From Planctomycetales bacterium (GTDB lineage: Bacteria; Planctomycetota; Planctomycetia; Isosphaerales; Isosphaeraceae): 39,116 nucleotides of DNA. This document shows, one piece after another, positions 26,619 to 35,439 of this stretch (position 1 is the stretch's first letter; each line of letters begins with the position of its first letter). The stretch spans positions 1 through 39,116 of the forward strand of contig DAIDHE010000067.1 of assembly GCA_027459775.1 (NCBI GenBank), given 5' to 3'. The position numbers and the translations under genes are program-made. The notes under the pieces were generated by a model. The model had not been told where the DNA came from, did no database searches, and worked only from the letters and a program-made list of their open reading frames with translations.

Positions 26619-27209
26619 GCGTGTCGGCGCTGGCCCCATGGGCTCGTTCCCAGACCCTCCACCGTCCGGCTCATCACCGCCGCCAACTCCTGGCCAGGTT
26701 CCGGGGCGACAGCCGCGATTGAGCAAAGGCACGAATCACAGCCAGCCGTTCTCAGTCGTCAACAACCCACGTCCACACCGGTCATTGCAAGCGTGGCGAC
26801 CTGAAAAATGGCTGTCTGAGATGAGACTTCTCTGCCGGAGGGAGAGGGTCATGTGTTGATCCTTCTCCCCGCGGGAGAAGGTGCCGCGCAGCGGCGGATG
26901 AGGGAGGCCGTGGCAGGGAACCCGGCCGCCACGAAGTCCGACACGTGACGGCGCTCCTGATCTTGTCCCATTGGCGTAACGAAACCCCCGAGACGGCGTG
27001 CCCACGAAAACCATGGTCACGACCAACGTTTCACCACCCCAGCGCGGGCGTCCCGCCCGAACGGATCCAAGCGGTCGAGACGCCTGCGCTCCCAGGAATC
27101 GCGAGAGAGCCAGCCGCCGGCGTCCTTTCGCCCTCGCGGTATTGCCGTCGATCCGATGCCTGGGCCCGCGCCGCGCCAACCCCCCGCGACGCGGCCCCGA
27201 GCGCCGCCC
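26619..27209. other. Intergenic region with a palindromic repeat, no gene
   Basis: About 590 bases without a supported gene. CCTTCTCCC-CGC-GGGAGAAGG (26861-26881) is a perfect 9-bp-arm palindrome within a CTCCC/GGGAG-rich segment (26838-26910). Similar strings occur between genes in many genomes as dispersed palindromes. The 27000-27200 part is GC-rich and reads as low-complexity in all frames. Confidence 0.55.
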
Positions 27210-28061
27210 TCACGGCTTGGGATCGTCGCGGTACGGCTTCTTCTCTTGATAAAGCTTGAGCCGCGTCCGGTAGTCTTCCTTTTCCTTCGCGTCCGTCTGA
27301 AGTTCGATGGCCTTGGTCTGCATCTCGACCGCCTTGGCGAAGTCGCCCGCCTCGGCATAGGACGCGGCGAGGGTGCCGACAAGGTACGGCTCTCTCCCGT
27401 CCGACATCTCGCATGCCTTCGTGGCCGACTCGACCGCCTTCTTGCCGTCCCGATACTTCGCATCAGGACAGGTCGACCAGAGCCAGGCGCGGTTGTTGTA
27501 GGGCCGCGCATACTTCGGATCAATCCGAATCGCCTCGTTGTAATCGGCGATGGCCTTGTCGTACTCCTTCTTGTCGTGCCACAGAAGGCCGCGGCTGCCG
27601 TAAGACGCACCCGCGCTGGGGTTCAACCGGATCGCCTCGTTGTAATCGCCGAGGGCGATGTCGAGCTCCTTGCGGTCCTCTCTCCAATGTGTCGCGCGAA
27701 GCAAGTACGCCCCGGCGTTTCGCGGGTCACCCTGGATCACGCGGCTGTAGTAGTCGATCGCGTCTTCGTAAGGCACGACCTCCTGCGGCAAGACGTAGCC
27801 TTTCACGTCGGGGCGGTCCTTCGATTCCAGCCACAGCCAGCCGTTCTCGGTGCGGGTGACGATGAAGGTGTGATAGATGTTGTGCAGGTCGACGGCCTGG
27901 TCGGAGACCCTGAGCTGAACATTGAGCGCGATGATCACCTTCTTGCCGATCCAGGGGTCGGCGGGCTGGTCCTAAGCGCACAGGCCCGGCCACGGAAGCA
28001 CAAAACCGGCCAGCGCCAGGGTGGCGCAAGCGAGGCGAGGAAAGGTCGACAGGCGCGACAT
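27210..28061 (-). pseudogene. Exported TPR protein gene interrupted by an in-frame TAG
   Basis: A Shine-Dalgarno (GAGGGG, 7 nt) precedes ATG 28061. MSRLSTFPRLACATLALAGF continues to LPWPGLCA, a good signal peptide. Then comes TAG (27974-27972), and the same frame continues DQPADPWIGKKVIIALNVQL and an SH3b-like part (TFIVTRTENGWLWLESKDRP). TPR repeats follow (AIDYYSRVIQGDPRNAGAYL, ALGDYNEAIRLNPSAGASYG, AIADYNEAIRIDPKYARPYN, AVEMQTKAIELQTDAKEKED). A CAG at the stop would give a Gln next to the predicted cleavage site. The part downstream could start at GTG 27938, without a ribosome site and without export. The repeats keep their spacing, so decay is recent or the stop is an error. Confidence 0.72.
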
Positions 28062-28387
28062 CGCGAACCCCTCTTCAATAATGGTCGTCGCGGAACGAAA
28101 CGGTTTCCGAGCAAAAGGCCACGGTTCCGTGACGTTAAGCGACTGGCGCTCGGGACGCAACGGGCGCGTTCGGAAATCACCGCCGCCGGCGGCCGCGGGG
28201 TACGACAGCCCTCCCGGCTGCCGGCGGGCGGGGCGAACAGGCGGGAGGCCAGTTCTACGGAAACGAGTGCTCGGTCACGGCGAAAAGTTGGGGTTCGGCC
28301 TCGGGCCAGGATCGCCCTGGTGAATCGGATTCGCGTACTTGTGCATACGATGAGTGTGAGTGAGCGAGTCGCTTGCCCCGGAATCCC

Positions 28388-28794
28388 CTCGCTGGCGCTT
28401 CGGGCTTGTATTCTGACAAACGCAACGGCTCGGAGTACAAGCGCGAAGCGCCAGCGAGTGTGGTGCCACCCCTCGCTTGCGCGTCGGGCTTGTATTTTGA
28501 CGACCGCGACGGGTTGGAGTACAAGCGCGAAGCGCCAGCGAGTGTGGTGCCACCCCTCGCTTGCGCGTCGGGCTTGTATTTTGACGACCGCGACGGGTTG
28601 GAGTACAAGCCCGAAGCGCCAGCGAGGGTAGTGCCACCCCTCGCTTGCGCGTCGGCCTCCTCTCGCGTGCCAGTCGGTCCGGCGAATGACAAGCGCGAAG
28701 CGCCAGCGAGTGTGGTGCCACCCCTTGCTTGCGCGTCGGGCTTGTATTTTGACGACCGCGACGGGTTGGAGTACAAGCCCGAAGCGCCAGCGAG
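28388..28794. repeat. 84-bp tandem repeat array with perfect 23-bp terminal inverted repeats
   Basis: About 4.85 copies with an exact 84-bp period; GAGTACAAGC-type marks fall at 28433, 28517, 28601, 28685 and 28769. Each unit carries an inverted pair: CTCGCTGGCGCTTCGGGC on one side and GCCCGAAGCGCCAGCGAG on the other, around TTTTGACGACCGCGACGGG. The left arm of the first copy (28388-28410) and the right arm of the last (28772-28794) are perfect 23-bp inverted repeats. Unit four has a different loop. As 84 is a multiple of three, every frame stays open and false proteins (SPTRKRG/SLALRAC style) appear. Such repeats are characteristic of planctomycetes. Confidence 0.88.
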
Positions 28795-28917
28795 TGTATC
28801 GCCGAAAAGCCTGTCCAGGCGCGGGAGCCCGATTCCGTGGAGTAAGGCTCGCGGAGCCCAGGGGGTCGGGCTCGGCCCCCGCGCGAGGCGGCTCGAACGC
28901 CACGAACGGCCAGACAA

Positions 28918-29021
28918 GGGAGGTCGAGGCACCCGCCGAGCCGAAAGACGCAAGTGGCTGGCGAATCGCGTGTTGCACAACGCCGAGGCTCGTTCCGGCT
29001 CGGTGGGAACCTCGCCCTCCC
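28918..29021. repeat. Dispersed inverted repeat, imperfect 26-bp arms
   Basis: GGGAGGTCGAGGCACCCGCC (from 28918) and, on the opposite strand, GGGAGGGCGAGGTTCCCACC (from 29021) are imperfect copies that both end in GAGCCG. The enclosed 52 bases also pair partially. Strings of this GGGAGGGCGAGGTTCC type are common between planctomycete genes. Confidence 0.55.
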
Positions 29022-29835
29022 TGGCGACGCCGACGGCCGTCCAGAGCGTCCCCCGTGAGCCCCGCGCCTTGATCGACGCGAGCAGGAACGAAATCCAGCC
29101 GCCGTGCCCGCGCCATCGCGCATCCAGCGGGGTCCACATCCCGCCCAACCACCGACTCACGTCCCCGGCCACCGCCAGAGCGGGCTGCCGGGCGCGCAAC
29201 AATGAGGCACAAGTAAAGTTTTATGGAAGATTTTAACCCACACGGACAACAGGACTTCCATCGCGACGACTCGAGAATCCACGGCCGTTGCAATCACGGG
29301 AAGCCAAACGCGCGCTAACCTGATTGATGTCGTGAAGTTCGCGAGCAAAGCTCGCCAGGCGAAGGCGCTGCGCACGCACATCTCGATCACCGTCCCGGGG
29401 CGGGCGACGAACGTGTCGGCCCCCATCCCAGGCCCAGATTCCGACCCCGCTCGCGATCAAGAGATCGTCATGAATCGAATGGCACACCACGACTCGGCCG
29501 CCAGCCCTCGCACGCGCTCCGCGGCCCGAAACAGCGGGTCCGGATGCTCGCAAGCCGTGCCCAAAAGCTGCCAAAAGCGCCACGGCTGGTTGCCCGTCCG
29601 GCCGGCGAGGAGATCGGACCAGGCGTTTTCGTCGAGGAAAGGCGGGGAAAGCATGGCACTTCGATTTGCAATTTGCCTGCTCGCGATGTTGCTGCTCGTT
29701 CCCGCCGGGTCGAGCGCATCGGCCTGGTCCTGGCGTGTTCGTCTTGTCGGGTTCGGCGTTTGGGCTCTACACTGGCGGGCTGTCAGGGAGGGGGTCGAGG
29801 ATCACGCCGTTACAGGACATGAGGCGCGAAGAGAC
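29022..29835. other. Long intergenic stretch, possible gene debris
   Basis: No gene can be supported between the repeats and the metallo-beta-lactamase gene. On the minus strand 29654-29157 reads as protein with one TGA (29459-29457) in the middle, without a known domain. On the plus strand 29653-29730 reads as a signal peptide (MALRFAICLLAMLLLVPAG) that does not lead into a recognisable protein. Both may be remnants. Confidence 0.35.
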
Positions 29836-30795
29836 ATGGCCGTCCAGTTCGCGGTGCTCGCCAGCGGGTCGAGGGGGAATGCGACCTTTCTTGGCGGTGG
29901 AGGGGCCGGGCTTTTGATCGATCTGGGGCTCACGCAGAAGGGCATGGCGGAGCGGCTGCGAGCCGCCGGGGCGGGCTGGGATCGGGTCGGGGCCGCGCTG
30001 CTCACCCACACCCACTCCGACCACGTCGAGCCGGCGGCGCTCGCCGAGCTGGCGCGCCGCGGGGTCTCGCTCCACTGCCATTCCGGGCATCGGGCCGTTC
30101 TCGCCGGTTGCGCCGGCTTTCAAGAGCTCGAGCGGGCCGGGCGCGTGAGGCCTTATGACGACGAGCCGTTCCTCACGGCCACGGGGGCGCGCGTCGAGCC
30201 GATCCGGCTGGCGCACGACGGCGGGCCGACCTACGGCTTTCATATCGAGATCCGCGAATCCAATCGCGGGCCGGCCACGCGGATCGGATACCTCGCCGAC
30301 ACCGGCTGCTGGACGGCCTCCATGGTCGATCGGCTCGTCGACGTCGACCTGCTCGCCGTCGAGTTCAACCACGACGTCGAGCTCCAGCGGACCGCCGATC
30401 GGCCGGCCCGGCTGATCCGGAGGAACCTCGGCGACCGCGGCCATCTGTCGAACGACCAGGCCGGCGAGCTGGTGCGCGCCGTCGTCGAGCGGTCGCGGCC
30501 CGGCCGGCCGCGCGACGTCGTCCTGCTGCACCTGAGCGAACAGTGCAATACGCCCGAGCTGGCGCTCGAGGCCGCTCGAGCCGCTGCCGGCCCCGAGCGC
30601 CACCTCCACGCCGCCCGTCAGGCTGAACCACACCCCTGCCTGCGGGTCGAGGCCGCCACACGCACTCCGCAACGCAGCGCTCGTCCATCGATCGCCAGAC
30701 GCAAGAGTCCTCGAACAACCCACTCGCCGTTCATCGCGGGCCTGCTGTTCGACCACGAACGCCCGACCGAACCGACCCCCGTCGAGATTGCCTGA
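29836..30795 (+). CDS. WalJ/YycJ-like metallo-beta-lactamase-fold protein
   Basis: A 319-residue MBL-fold hydrolase. It starts MAVQFAVLASGSRGNATFL; the metal-binding motif is LLTHTHSDHVEPAAL (HxHxDH), later ligands lie in GYLADTGCW and VEFNHDVE, and RGHLSNDQAGELV and LLHLSEQCNTPELA are typical of the YycJ branch, which has 5'-3' exonuclease members. Related proteins end near HAARQAEPHPCLRVE; here about 45 extra Arg/Thr/Pro-rich residues follow, perhaps a lost stop. It is the first gene of a tight operon; the next gene starts 2 bp after its stop. Confidence 0.85.
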   Translation: MAVQFAVLASGSRGNATFLGGGGAGLLIDLGLTQKGMAERLRAAGAGWDRVGAALLTHTHSDHVEPAALAELARRGVSLHCHSGHRAVLAGCAGFQELERAGRVRPYDDEPFLTATGARVEPIRLAHDGGPTYGFHIEIRESNRGPATRIGYLADTGCWTASMVDRLVDVDLLAVEFNHDVELQRTADRPARLIRRNLGDRGHLSNDQAGELVRAVVERSRPGRPRDVVLLHLSEQCNTPELALEAARAAAGPERHLHAARQAEPHPCLRVEAATRTPQRSARPSIARRKSPRTTHSPFIAGLLFDHERPTEPTPVEIA

Positions 30796-30797
30796 TC

Positions 30798-31553
30798 GTG
30801 CCTTATTACTTCGCCAGCGACGTTCACCTGCGGTTCGATTACCCGGACCGCGACCGCCGGTTCCAGGCGTGGCTCGGGCGGCTCACGCCCGCCGATGCGC
30901 TTCTGGTGGTCGGGGATCTGTGCGATTTCTGGATGGGCTCGCGCTCGTCGGACGCAGCGCTCATGCGGTCGCCCAGCCTGCAATCGCTCGCGGCGTTTCG
31001 TGAAAGCGGAGGCTCGCTCGCGATCATGGCCGGCAACCACGACCTCTGGATGTGCGACCGTTACCAGGCGCTCCTGGGCGCGGAGATCGTTTGCGAACCC
31101 CTCGACATGACCGTCATGGGGCTCAGGCTGCGGATCGTCCACGGCCACTTGCTGGGCGCGCTCAGGCCCTGGAAAGCGGTCATGGAAAGCCGCGCGTTCT
31201 TTCGCGGCTTTGGCCTCACGCCCGGGTTCGTCGCCCGCCCGCTCGACCTGATCCTCGCCTGGCGCAACAATCGCGGGCTGCTGGCCGACGAGGAGCGCCA
31301 TCTCAAGGTCTATCGCGAATACGCCCGGTCCCTCGCCGGCCAGACCGATCTCGTCGTGATCGGACACGTGCACAGACCCGTCGACGATCATGCGTCCAAT
31401 CCCCGGCTGGTCGTCCTGGGCGGCTGGCAAAGCCGTTCGAGTTATCTCGTGATCGACCAAGGGGTCGCCCACTATCACATCGAGAACGACCGCGCCCAGG
31501 GCTCTCCTCCCGCCACCCGGGTCGACTCGCTTCCTGGAGAGAATCGCTCGTGA
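30798..31553 (+). CDS. LpxH-like metallophosphatase (UDP-2,3-diacylglucosamine hydrolase family)
   Basis: A 251-residue calcineurin-type phosphoesterase with all metal motifs: ASDVH (6-10), GDLCDFW (39-45), GNHD (79-82), HGH (115-117) and GHVHRP (189-194). GDLCDFW is close to the LpxH signature, so a role in lipid A synthesis is likely; planctomycetes often carry lipid A genes. GTG start 2 bp after the preceding stop. Its own stop overlaps the next GTG start. Confidence 0.83.
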   Translation: MPYYFASDVHLRFDYPDRDRRFQAWLGRLTPADALLVVGDLCDFWMGSRSSDAALMRSPSLQSLAAFRESGGSLAIMAGNHDLWMCDRYQALLGAEIVCEPLDMTVMGLRLRIVHGHLLGALRPWKAVMESRAFFRGFGLTPGFVARPLDLILAWRNNRGLLADEERHLKVYREYARSLAGQTDLVVIGHVHRPVDDHASNPRLVVLGGWQSRSSYLVIDQGVAHYHIENDRAQGSPPATRVDSLPGENRS

Positions 31554-32197
31554 AAATCGACCATCATCTGCACACCCTGCGCTATTCGCCCGACAGCGTG
31601 ATCCACCCGAGCGCGTTGATCGAACGCGCGAAGGCGGTCGGTCTGGACGGGATCGTAATCACCGAGCACGACGAGCAATGGCGCCCGGACGAGCTCGAGG
31701 AGCTGGCGCGGCGGGCCGATCCGCTCAAGGTCTTTTCGGGGGTCGAGGTCTCGGCGCGGGAGGGGCATTTCCTGGTTTACGGCTTGCCCGATCTCACCGA
31801 GGTCGGGCCTGGGATCACGGTCGGGGAACTGCTGGCGGTCGCGGCCCGGCATCAGGCGGCCGTCGTGGCGGCCCATCCGTTTCGCTGGGATCAGCCGTTC
31901 GACGAGATCGTGGCCGCGCACGGGCCGGCCTTCGACGCGCTCGAGCTGGTGAGCAACAACATCACGAACGCCACCCGCGCGAAGACGCTCGAGCTGCTGA
32001 AAAAACATGCCATGGGCGCCACCGGCTCGAGCGACGGCCATGCGCTCGTCGACGTGGGTTGTTACTACACCGAGTTCGCCGAGCCGATCGCGACCATGGC
32101 CGATTTCGTGGCCGCCCTTCGCGGCCGCCGGGGCCGGCCGCGGCATCGCGTCGGGGCGACGCTGACGAGCGGCCCGATCGCATGGCCCGAGGATTGA
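31550..32197 (+). CDS. PHP-domain metal-dependent phosphoesterase
   Basis: A 215-residue protein. KIDHHLHTLRYSPDS is the first PHP motif, GIVITEHDEQW the second; FSGVEVSAREGHFLVYGL, AAHPFRW and GSSDGHALVDVGCYYT carry the remaining metal ligands. Members of this group hydrolyse phosphoesters such as 3',5'-bisphosphonucleotides or histidinol phosphate; the substrate here is open. The GTG start overlaps the LpxH-like stop (GTGA) and has GGAGAG 9 nt upstream. Confidence 0.85.
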   Translation: MKIDHHLHTLRYSPDSVIHPSALIERAKAVGLDGIVITEHDEQWRPDELEELARRADPLKVFSGVEVSAREGHFLVYGLPDLTEVGPGITVGELLAVAARHQAAVVAAHPFRWDQPFDEIVAAHGPAFDALELVSNNITNATRAKTLELLKKHAMGATGSSDGHALVDVGCYYTEFAEPIATMADFVAALRGRRGRPRHRVGATLTSGPIAWPED

Positions 32198-32303
32198 CGG
32201 GCAGGCCGGGGCAGGGGGGCTCGCTCATGGCGTTTTCCTCGATCGTCGAGAATAATCGAGTGGCTCGACCGCGGAGACCAAACGTGAACTGGAGGCCGGC
32301 GTC

Positions 32304-32645
32304 GTGATCGAGATCGTCGACCATCCCGAAGGCGTGCTCCTGGCCGTGATGGCGCATCCGGGCGCCAGGCGGGCCGGCGTGCTGGGCGAGCGGTCGGGGG
32401 CGCTGCGGGTCGCGGTGACGGCCGCGCCCGACAAGGGCAAGGCCAACGCCGCTCTCGAAAAGGCAATCGCACAGGCGCTCGACTGCCGGCCCTCGCAGGT
32501 GGCACTCGAATCGGGCCCGACGTCGAGACGCAAACGCTTCCTGATCCGAGGAATCGATAAACAGACCCTGGCCGAGCGCCTGGCCGAGCTCGTAAGAGCC
32601 CATGCTTCCATCGACAAAGAACAATCCCATGATGAACCCGCTTGA
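32304..32645 (+). CDS. DUF167 / YggU-family protein
   Basis: A 113-residue protein. AHPGARRAGVLGERSGALRV, then AAPDKGKANAALEKAIAQAL and VALESGPTSRRKRFLI match the DUF167 fold, small proteins of unknown function present in most bacteria. GTG start with GGAGG 9 nt upstream. It overlaps the start of aroA by 17 bp. Confidence 0.88.
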   Translation: MIEIVDHPEGVLLAVMAHPGARRAGVLGERSGALRVAVTAAPDKGKANAALEKAIAQALDCRPSQVALESGPTSRRKRFLIRGIDKQTLAERLAELVRAHASIDKEQSHDEPA

Positions 32646-33927
32646 CCAACCCGAGCTTGCGATTTCGCCCTGGAGCGGCCCGCCCCCGCGCGCGGTCGTG
32701 CAGGTTCCCGGCTCGAAGAGCCTCACCAACCGGGCGCTCGTGACGGCGGCGCTCGCGCTGGGCGAGAGCACGCTCACGGGGGCGCTCGACAGCGAAGACA
32801 CGCGGGTGATGGTCGAGGCGCTGGGGAAGCTGGGCTTCGACGTCCGCCACGACCCGGACCGGGCCGTGATCGCCATCATGGGCCGGGGAGGCGAGATCCC
32901 CGCCAGGTCGGCCGAGCTCCATCTCAAGAACTCGGGAACGAGCCTGCGGTTCCTGACCGCCATGGTCGCCCTGGGCCAGGGGGTCTATCACCTGGACGGC
33001 GTGGCGCGGATGCGCGAGCGCCCGATCGAGGATTTGCTCTTCGCGCTCAATGGTTTGGGCGCCAGCGCGGTCGCCGACCATGGCAACGGCCGCCCTCCCC
33101 TGACCGTGACCGCCCGCGGCCTGGACGGCGGCTACGCCTGGGTCAAGGGAGACGTCTCGAGCCAGTTCTTGAGCGCCCTTCTCATGGCGCTGCCGCTCGC
33201 CCGCGAGCGCACCACGATCGAGGTGAACGGCGTTCTGGTATCGCGTCCTTATGTGAGCATGACACTTGCCCTGATGGAGGATTTCGGCGTCGCGGTGGGC
33301 AATCGCGACTTCCGCCGGTTCGACATCGCCCCCGCGCGCTATCGCGCGCTCGATTACGCCGTCGAGCCCGACGCCTCGGCGGCGAGCTATTTCTTCGCCC
33401 TGGCGGCGATCACGGGGGGCGAGATCACGGTCGAGGGCCTGGGGACGGCGAGCATCCAGGGCGACATGGCGTTTGTCGACGTGCTCGAGCACATGGGGGC
33501 GACGGTGGTCCGCGAGCCCACGCGGACGACCGTCAAGGGAGGCGCTCTCAAGGCCGTCGACGTCGACATGAACGCGATCTCGGACACGGTCATGACGCTC
33601 GGCGTGACGGCGCTCTTCGCCGACGGCGTCACGCGCATTCGCAATGTCGCCCACATCCGCCACAAGGAAACCGACCGCATCGCCGCCCTCGCCGCCGAGC
33701 TCCGCAAGCTGGGCGCGCGGGTCGACGAACAGCACGACGGGCTCGTCATCGACCCGCCCCCCCGGAACCAACTGAAGGGAGCATCAATAAAGACATATCA
33801 AGATCATCGAATGGCAATGTCGTTCGCCCTGGCGGGGCTCGTCGTCCCCGGGGTGGTGATCCTCGACCCCGGCTGCGTCGCCAAGACCTATCCCGGCTTC
33901 TGGGCCGATCTCGAACGACTGCGTTAG
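32629..33927 (+). CDS. aroA: 3-phosphoshikimate 1-carboxyvinyltransferase (EPSP synthase)
   Basis: A 432-residue enzyme of the shikimate pathway that joins phosphoenolpyruvate to shikimate 3-phosphate. Visible motifs: VQVPGSKSLTNRALVTAALA (substrate binding), LHLKNSGTSLRFLTA (the SGTSLRFL phosphate loop), RMRERPIEDLL, GDVSSQFLSALLMA, RHKETDRIAAL and YQDHRMAMSFALAGL near the end. ATG 32629 (or the ATG directly after it) lies inside the DUF167 gene. The length is normal. Confidence 0.96.
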   Translation: MMNPLDQPELAISPWSGPPPRAVVQVPGSKSLTNRALVTAALALGESTLTGALDSEDTRVMVEALGKLGFDVRHDPDRAVIAIMGRGGEIPARSAELHLKNSGTSLRFLTAMVALGQGVYHLDGVARMRERPIEDLLFALNGLGASAVADHGNGRPPLTVTARGLDGGYAWVKGDVSSQFLSALLMALPLARERTTIEVNGVLVSRPYVSMTLALMEDFGVAVGNRDFRRFDIAPARYRALDYAVEPDASAASYFFALAAITGGEITVEGLGTASIQGDMAFVDVLEHMGATVVREPTRTTVKGGALKAVDVDMNAISDTVMTLGVTALFADGVTRIRNVAHIRHKETDRIAALAAELRKLGARVDEQHDGLVIDPPPRNQLKGASIKTYQDHRMAMSFALAGLVVPGVVILDPGCVAKTYPGFWADLERLR

Positions 33928-34270
33928 CCCCGATGCGAGCGCTCGCCGCGTCGATGTTGCTTTCGGGCGTCTCCCAAAGGGTTGCCGGCGAGATCGACGG
34001 ACTTGTCAAGGTCGCGCCTCGGAGATCAACAGAAAAACGGGTCGTGATGTATCTCGGTCTTGAGGATGGCCGCGCGGCCGAGGGGCGCGGGCCGATCGTC
34101 CGCCACGAACGTCGTGCTCCATTGTTTTCGCGAGGAGTGATCGGGTGCCCGAGATCCAGCGGTTCAATCTGGTCTTGGCATGGCGGGCCGCGGGTCCGCG
34201 GCCGGGTGGGGTCCAGCCGGGCGCAAGCCAGGGCCAGGCCGACCGACGGCCACGGCGATCGCCCGCCTGG
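33928..34270. other. Gap between convergent genes with a GC-rich hairpin
   Basis: These 343 bases separate the ends of aroA and the ApbE gene. GGCCGCGG-GT-CCGCGGCC (34186-34203) is a perfect hairpin without a T-run. It may stop transcription from either side in this GC-rich genome. No gene is seen. Confidence 0.4.
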
Positions 34271-35344
34271 TTAATCCGTCGCCTTGGCTCCTCTCGGAAC
34301 GGATTCCAGCGACGTTTCGAGCGTTGGGACGTCCTTGAACCGGGCCGATTCAAACACCTTGACGCCGTCCCTGGTCATGCGCTGAAAGACGGCCGAAGTT
34401 CCGGGCGTTGCTTCGATCAGGGCCAGCCCGTGTTCTGGCCCGAGCAGATAGACCGTCGTCTCGAGGGCGTCGGCGGTGGCGCCGTCGGGGGCGACGACCG
34501 TCACACTGGCCCGGTCCTCGACTCCCATGCCGGTCCGCGGATCGATGATGTGCGAATAGCGATGACCGTCGATCACCACGAACTGCTCGGCGTCGCCCGC
34601 CGTCGACACCGCGGCGTTCTTGAGCAACAAGGTCTTGTAAGGGCGCTTCTGCGAAGGATCGACAGGCGCGATCGCCACCCGCCAGCCGTCCGCGCCCGGC
34701 GGCGGGTCGCCGACCACGATGTCGCCCGCCGACGCCACCAGTGCCCGCGTGATCCCGTGCTTTTTCAAGACCTCGAGGGCCGCCTGGGCGGCGTAACCCT
34801 TGGCGATCCCACCCACGTCGAGCCGCATCCCCTTGACGGCGAGCTGGACCGTCCGCGAGCCGCGATCGAGCGTGAGCTTGTCGCCGCCGACCAGCTTCCG
34901 GGCCTGGGCCAGCACGTCGGGGTCGGGGAGCTTGCCGTCGCGGCGGGCGCGCCTCCAGAGCCGGCCCACGGGCGCGATCGTCACGTCAAACGCCCCGCCC
35001 GAACGGCGGTACATTTCCTGGGACCGCGACAGAACCTCGAAGAGGTCGTCGCCGATCTTGATGGGTGGCCCGCCGGCGGACTTCGTGAGCCGCGAGAGCT
35101 CGCTGTCGGGGTCGTAGTCCGAAAGGGTCTTGTTGAGCGCTTCCACCCGCTCGAAGGCCGCCCGCGAGGCGCGTCTGGCGGCGGCGGGTTCGGTGGTGTA
35201 TAAAAGGATCTTGAACGGCACGGCCATGTGCGTCTCGACGTATTCATGCCGCGCCAGGGACGTGCCCGCGGTCGGATCTTGACCGGTTAATGCCATCGCC
35301 GCCACGATCACGATCGACCACGCCCCCGCCGGAATCTCACCCAT
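34271..35344 (-). CDS. ApbE-family FAD:protein FMN transferase
   Basis: A 357-residue protein. MGEIPAGAWSIVIVAAMALT is an export signal. The ApbE core contains ALNKTLSDYDPDSELSRL, GAFDVTIAPVGRLWR, MRLDVGGIAKGYAAQAAL, VASAGDIVVGD, and HRYSHIIDPRTGMGV followed by VVAPDGATADALETTVYLLG, with the conserved Asp and Thr that bind magnesium. ApbE attaches FMN to Thr/Ser of extracytoplasmic redox proteins. The start has AGGAGGG 8 nt upstream. It is divergent from the SUMF1-domain gene, sharing a 95-bp promoter region. Confidence 0.9.
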   Translation of the reverse strand: MGEIPAGAWSIVIVAAMALTGQDPTAGTSLARHEYVETHMAVPFKILLYTTEPAAARRASRAAFERVEALNKTLSDYDPDSELSRLTKSAGGPPIKIGDDLFEVLSRSQEMYRRSGGAFDVTIAPVGRLWRRARRDGKLPDPDVLAQARKLVGGDKLTLDRGSRTVQLAVKGMRLDVGGIAKGYAAQAALEVLKKHGITRALVASAGDIVVGDPPPGADGWRVAIAPVDPSQKRPYKTLLLKNAAVSTAGDAEQFVVIDGHRYSHIIDPRTGMGVEDRASVTVVAPDGATADALETTVYLLGPEHGLALIEATPGTSAVFQRMTRDGVKVFESARFKDVPTLETSLESVPRGAKATD

Positions 35345-35439
35345 GACGCACCCTCCTGTTTCCGAGCCATGACGGGGCCTTCGATCAGATACAAACGGTC
35401 GCCCACGACGCCCCTCGGCCTTGTTGGAGCATAGCAAAC

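Noticed and set aside
26053-27974. Stop-codon reassignment (TAA/TAG read as Gln)
   Set aside because: Two interrupted genes would fit Gln, but TAA and TAG also end intact genes in the same window (for example at 11167-11169 and at the integrase end), so normal code with local damage is simpler.
28388-28794. CRISPR array
   Set aside because: The repeats are 84 bp long, contiguous and internally palindromic, without unique spacers, and no cas gene is present.
27935-29293. A 452-residue open frame on the minus strand across the repeat array
   Set aside because: It is open only because the 84-bp repeat has a period divisible by three. It repeats TRWRFALV/RRASEGWHH-type segments, overlaps the signal peptide of the TPR gene and has no domain.
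29653-29835. Signal peptide extending the metallo-beta-lactamase protein upstream
   Set aside because: MALRFAICLLAMLLLVPAG looks like an export signal, but WalJ-type proteins are cytoplasmic and MAVQFAVLASGSRGN is the family's usual start.
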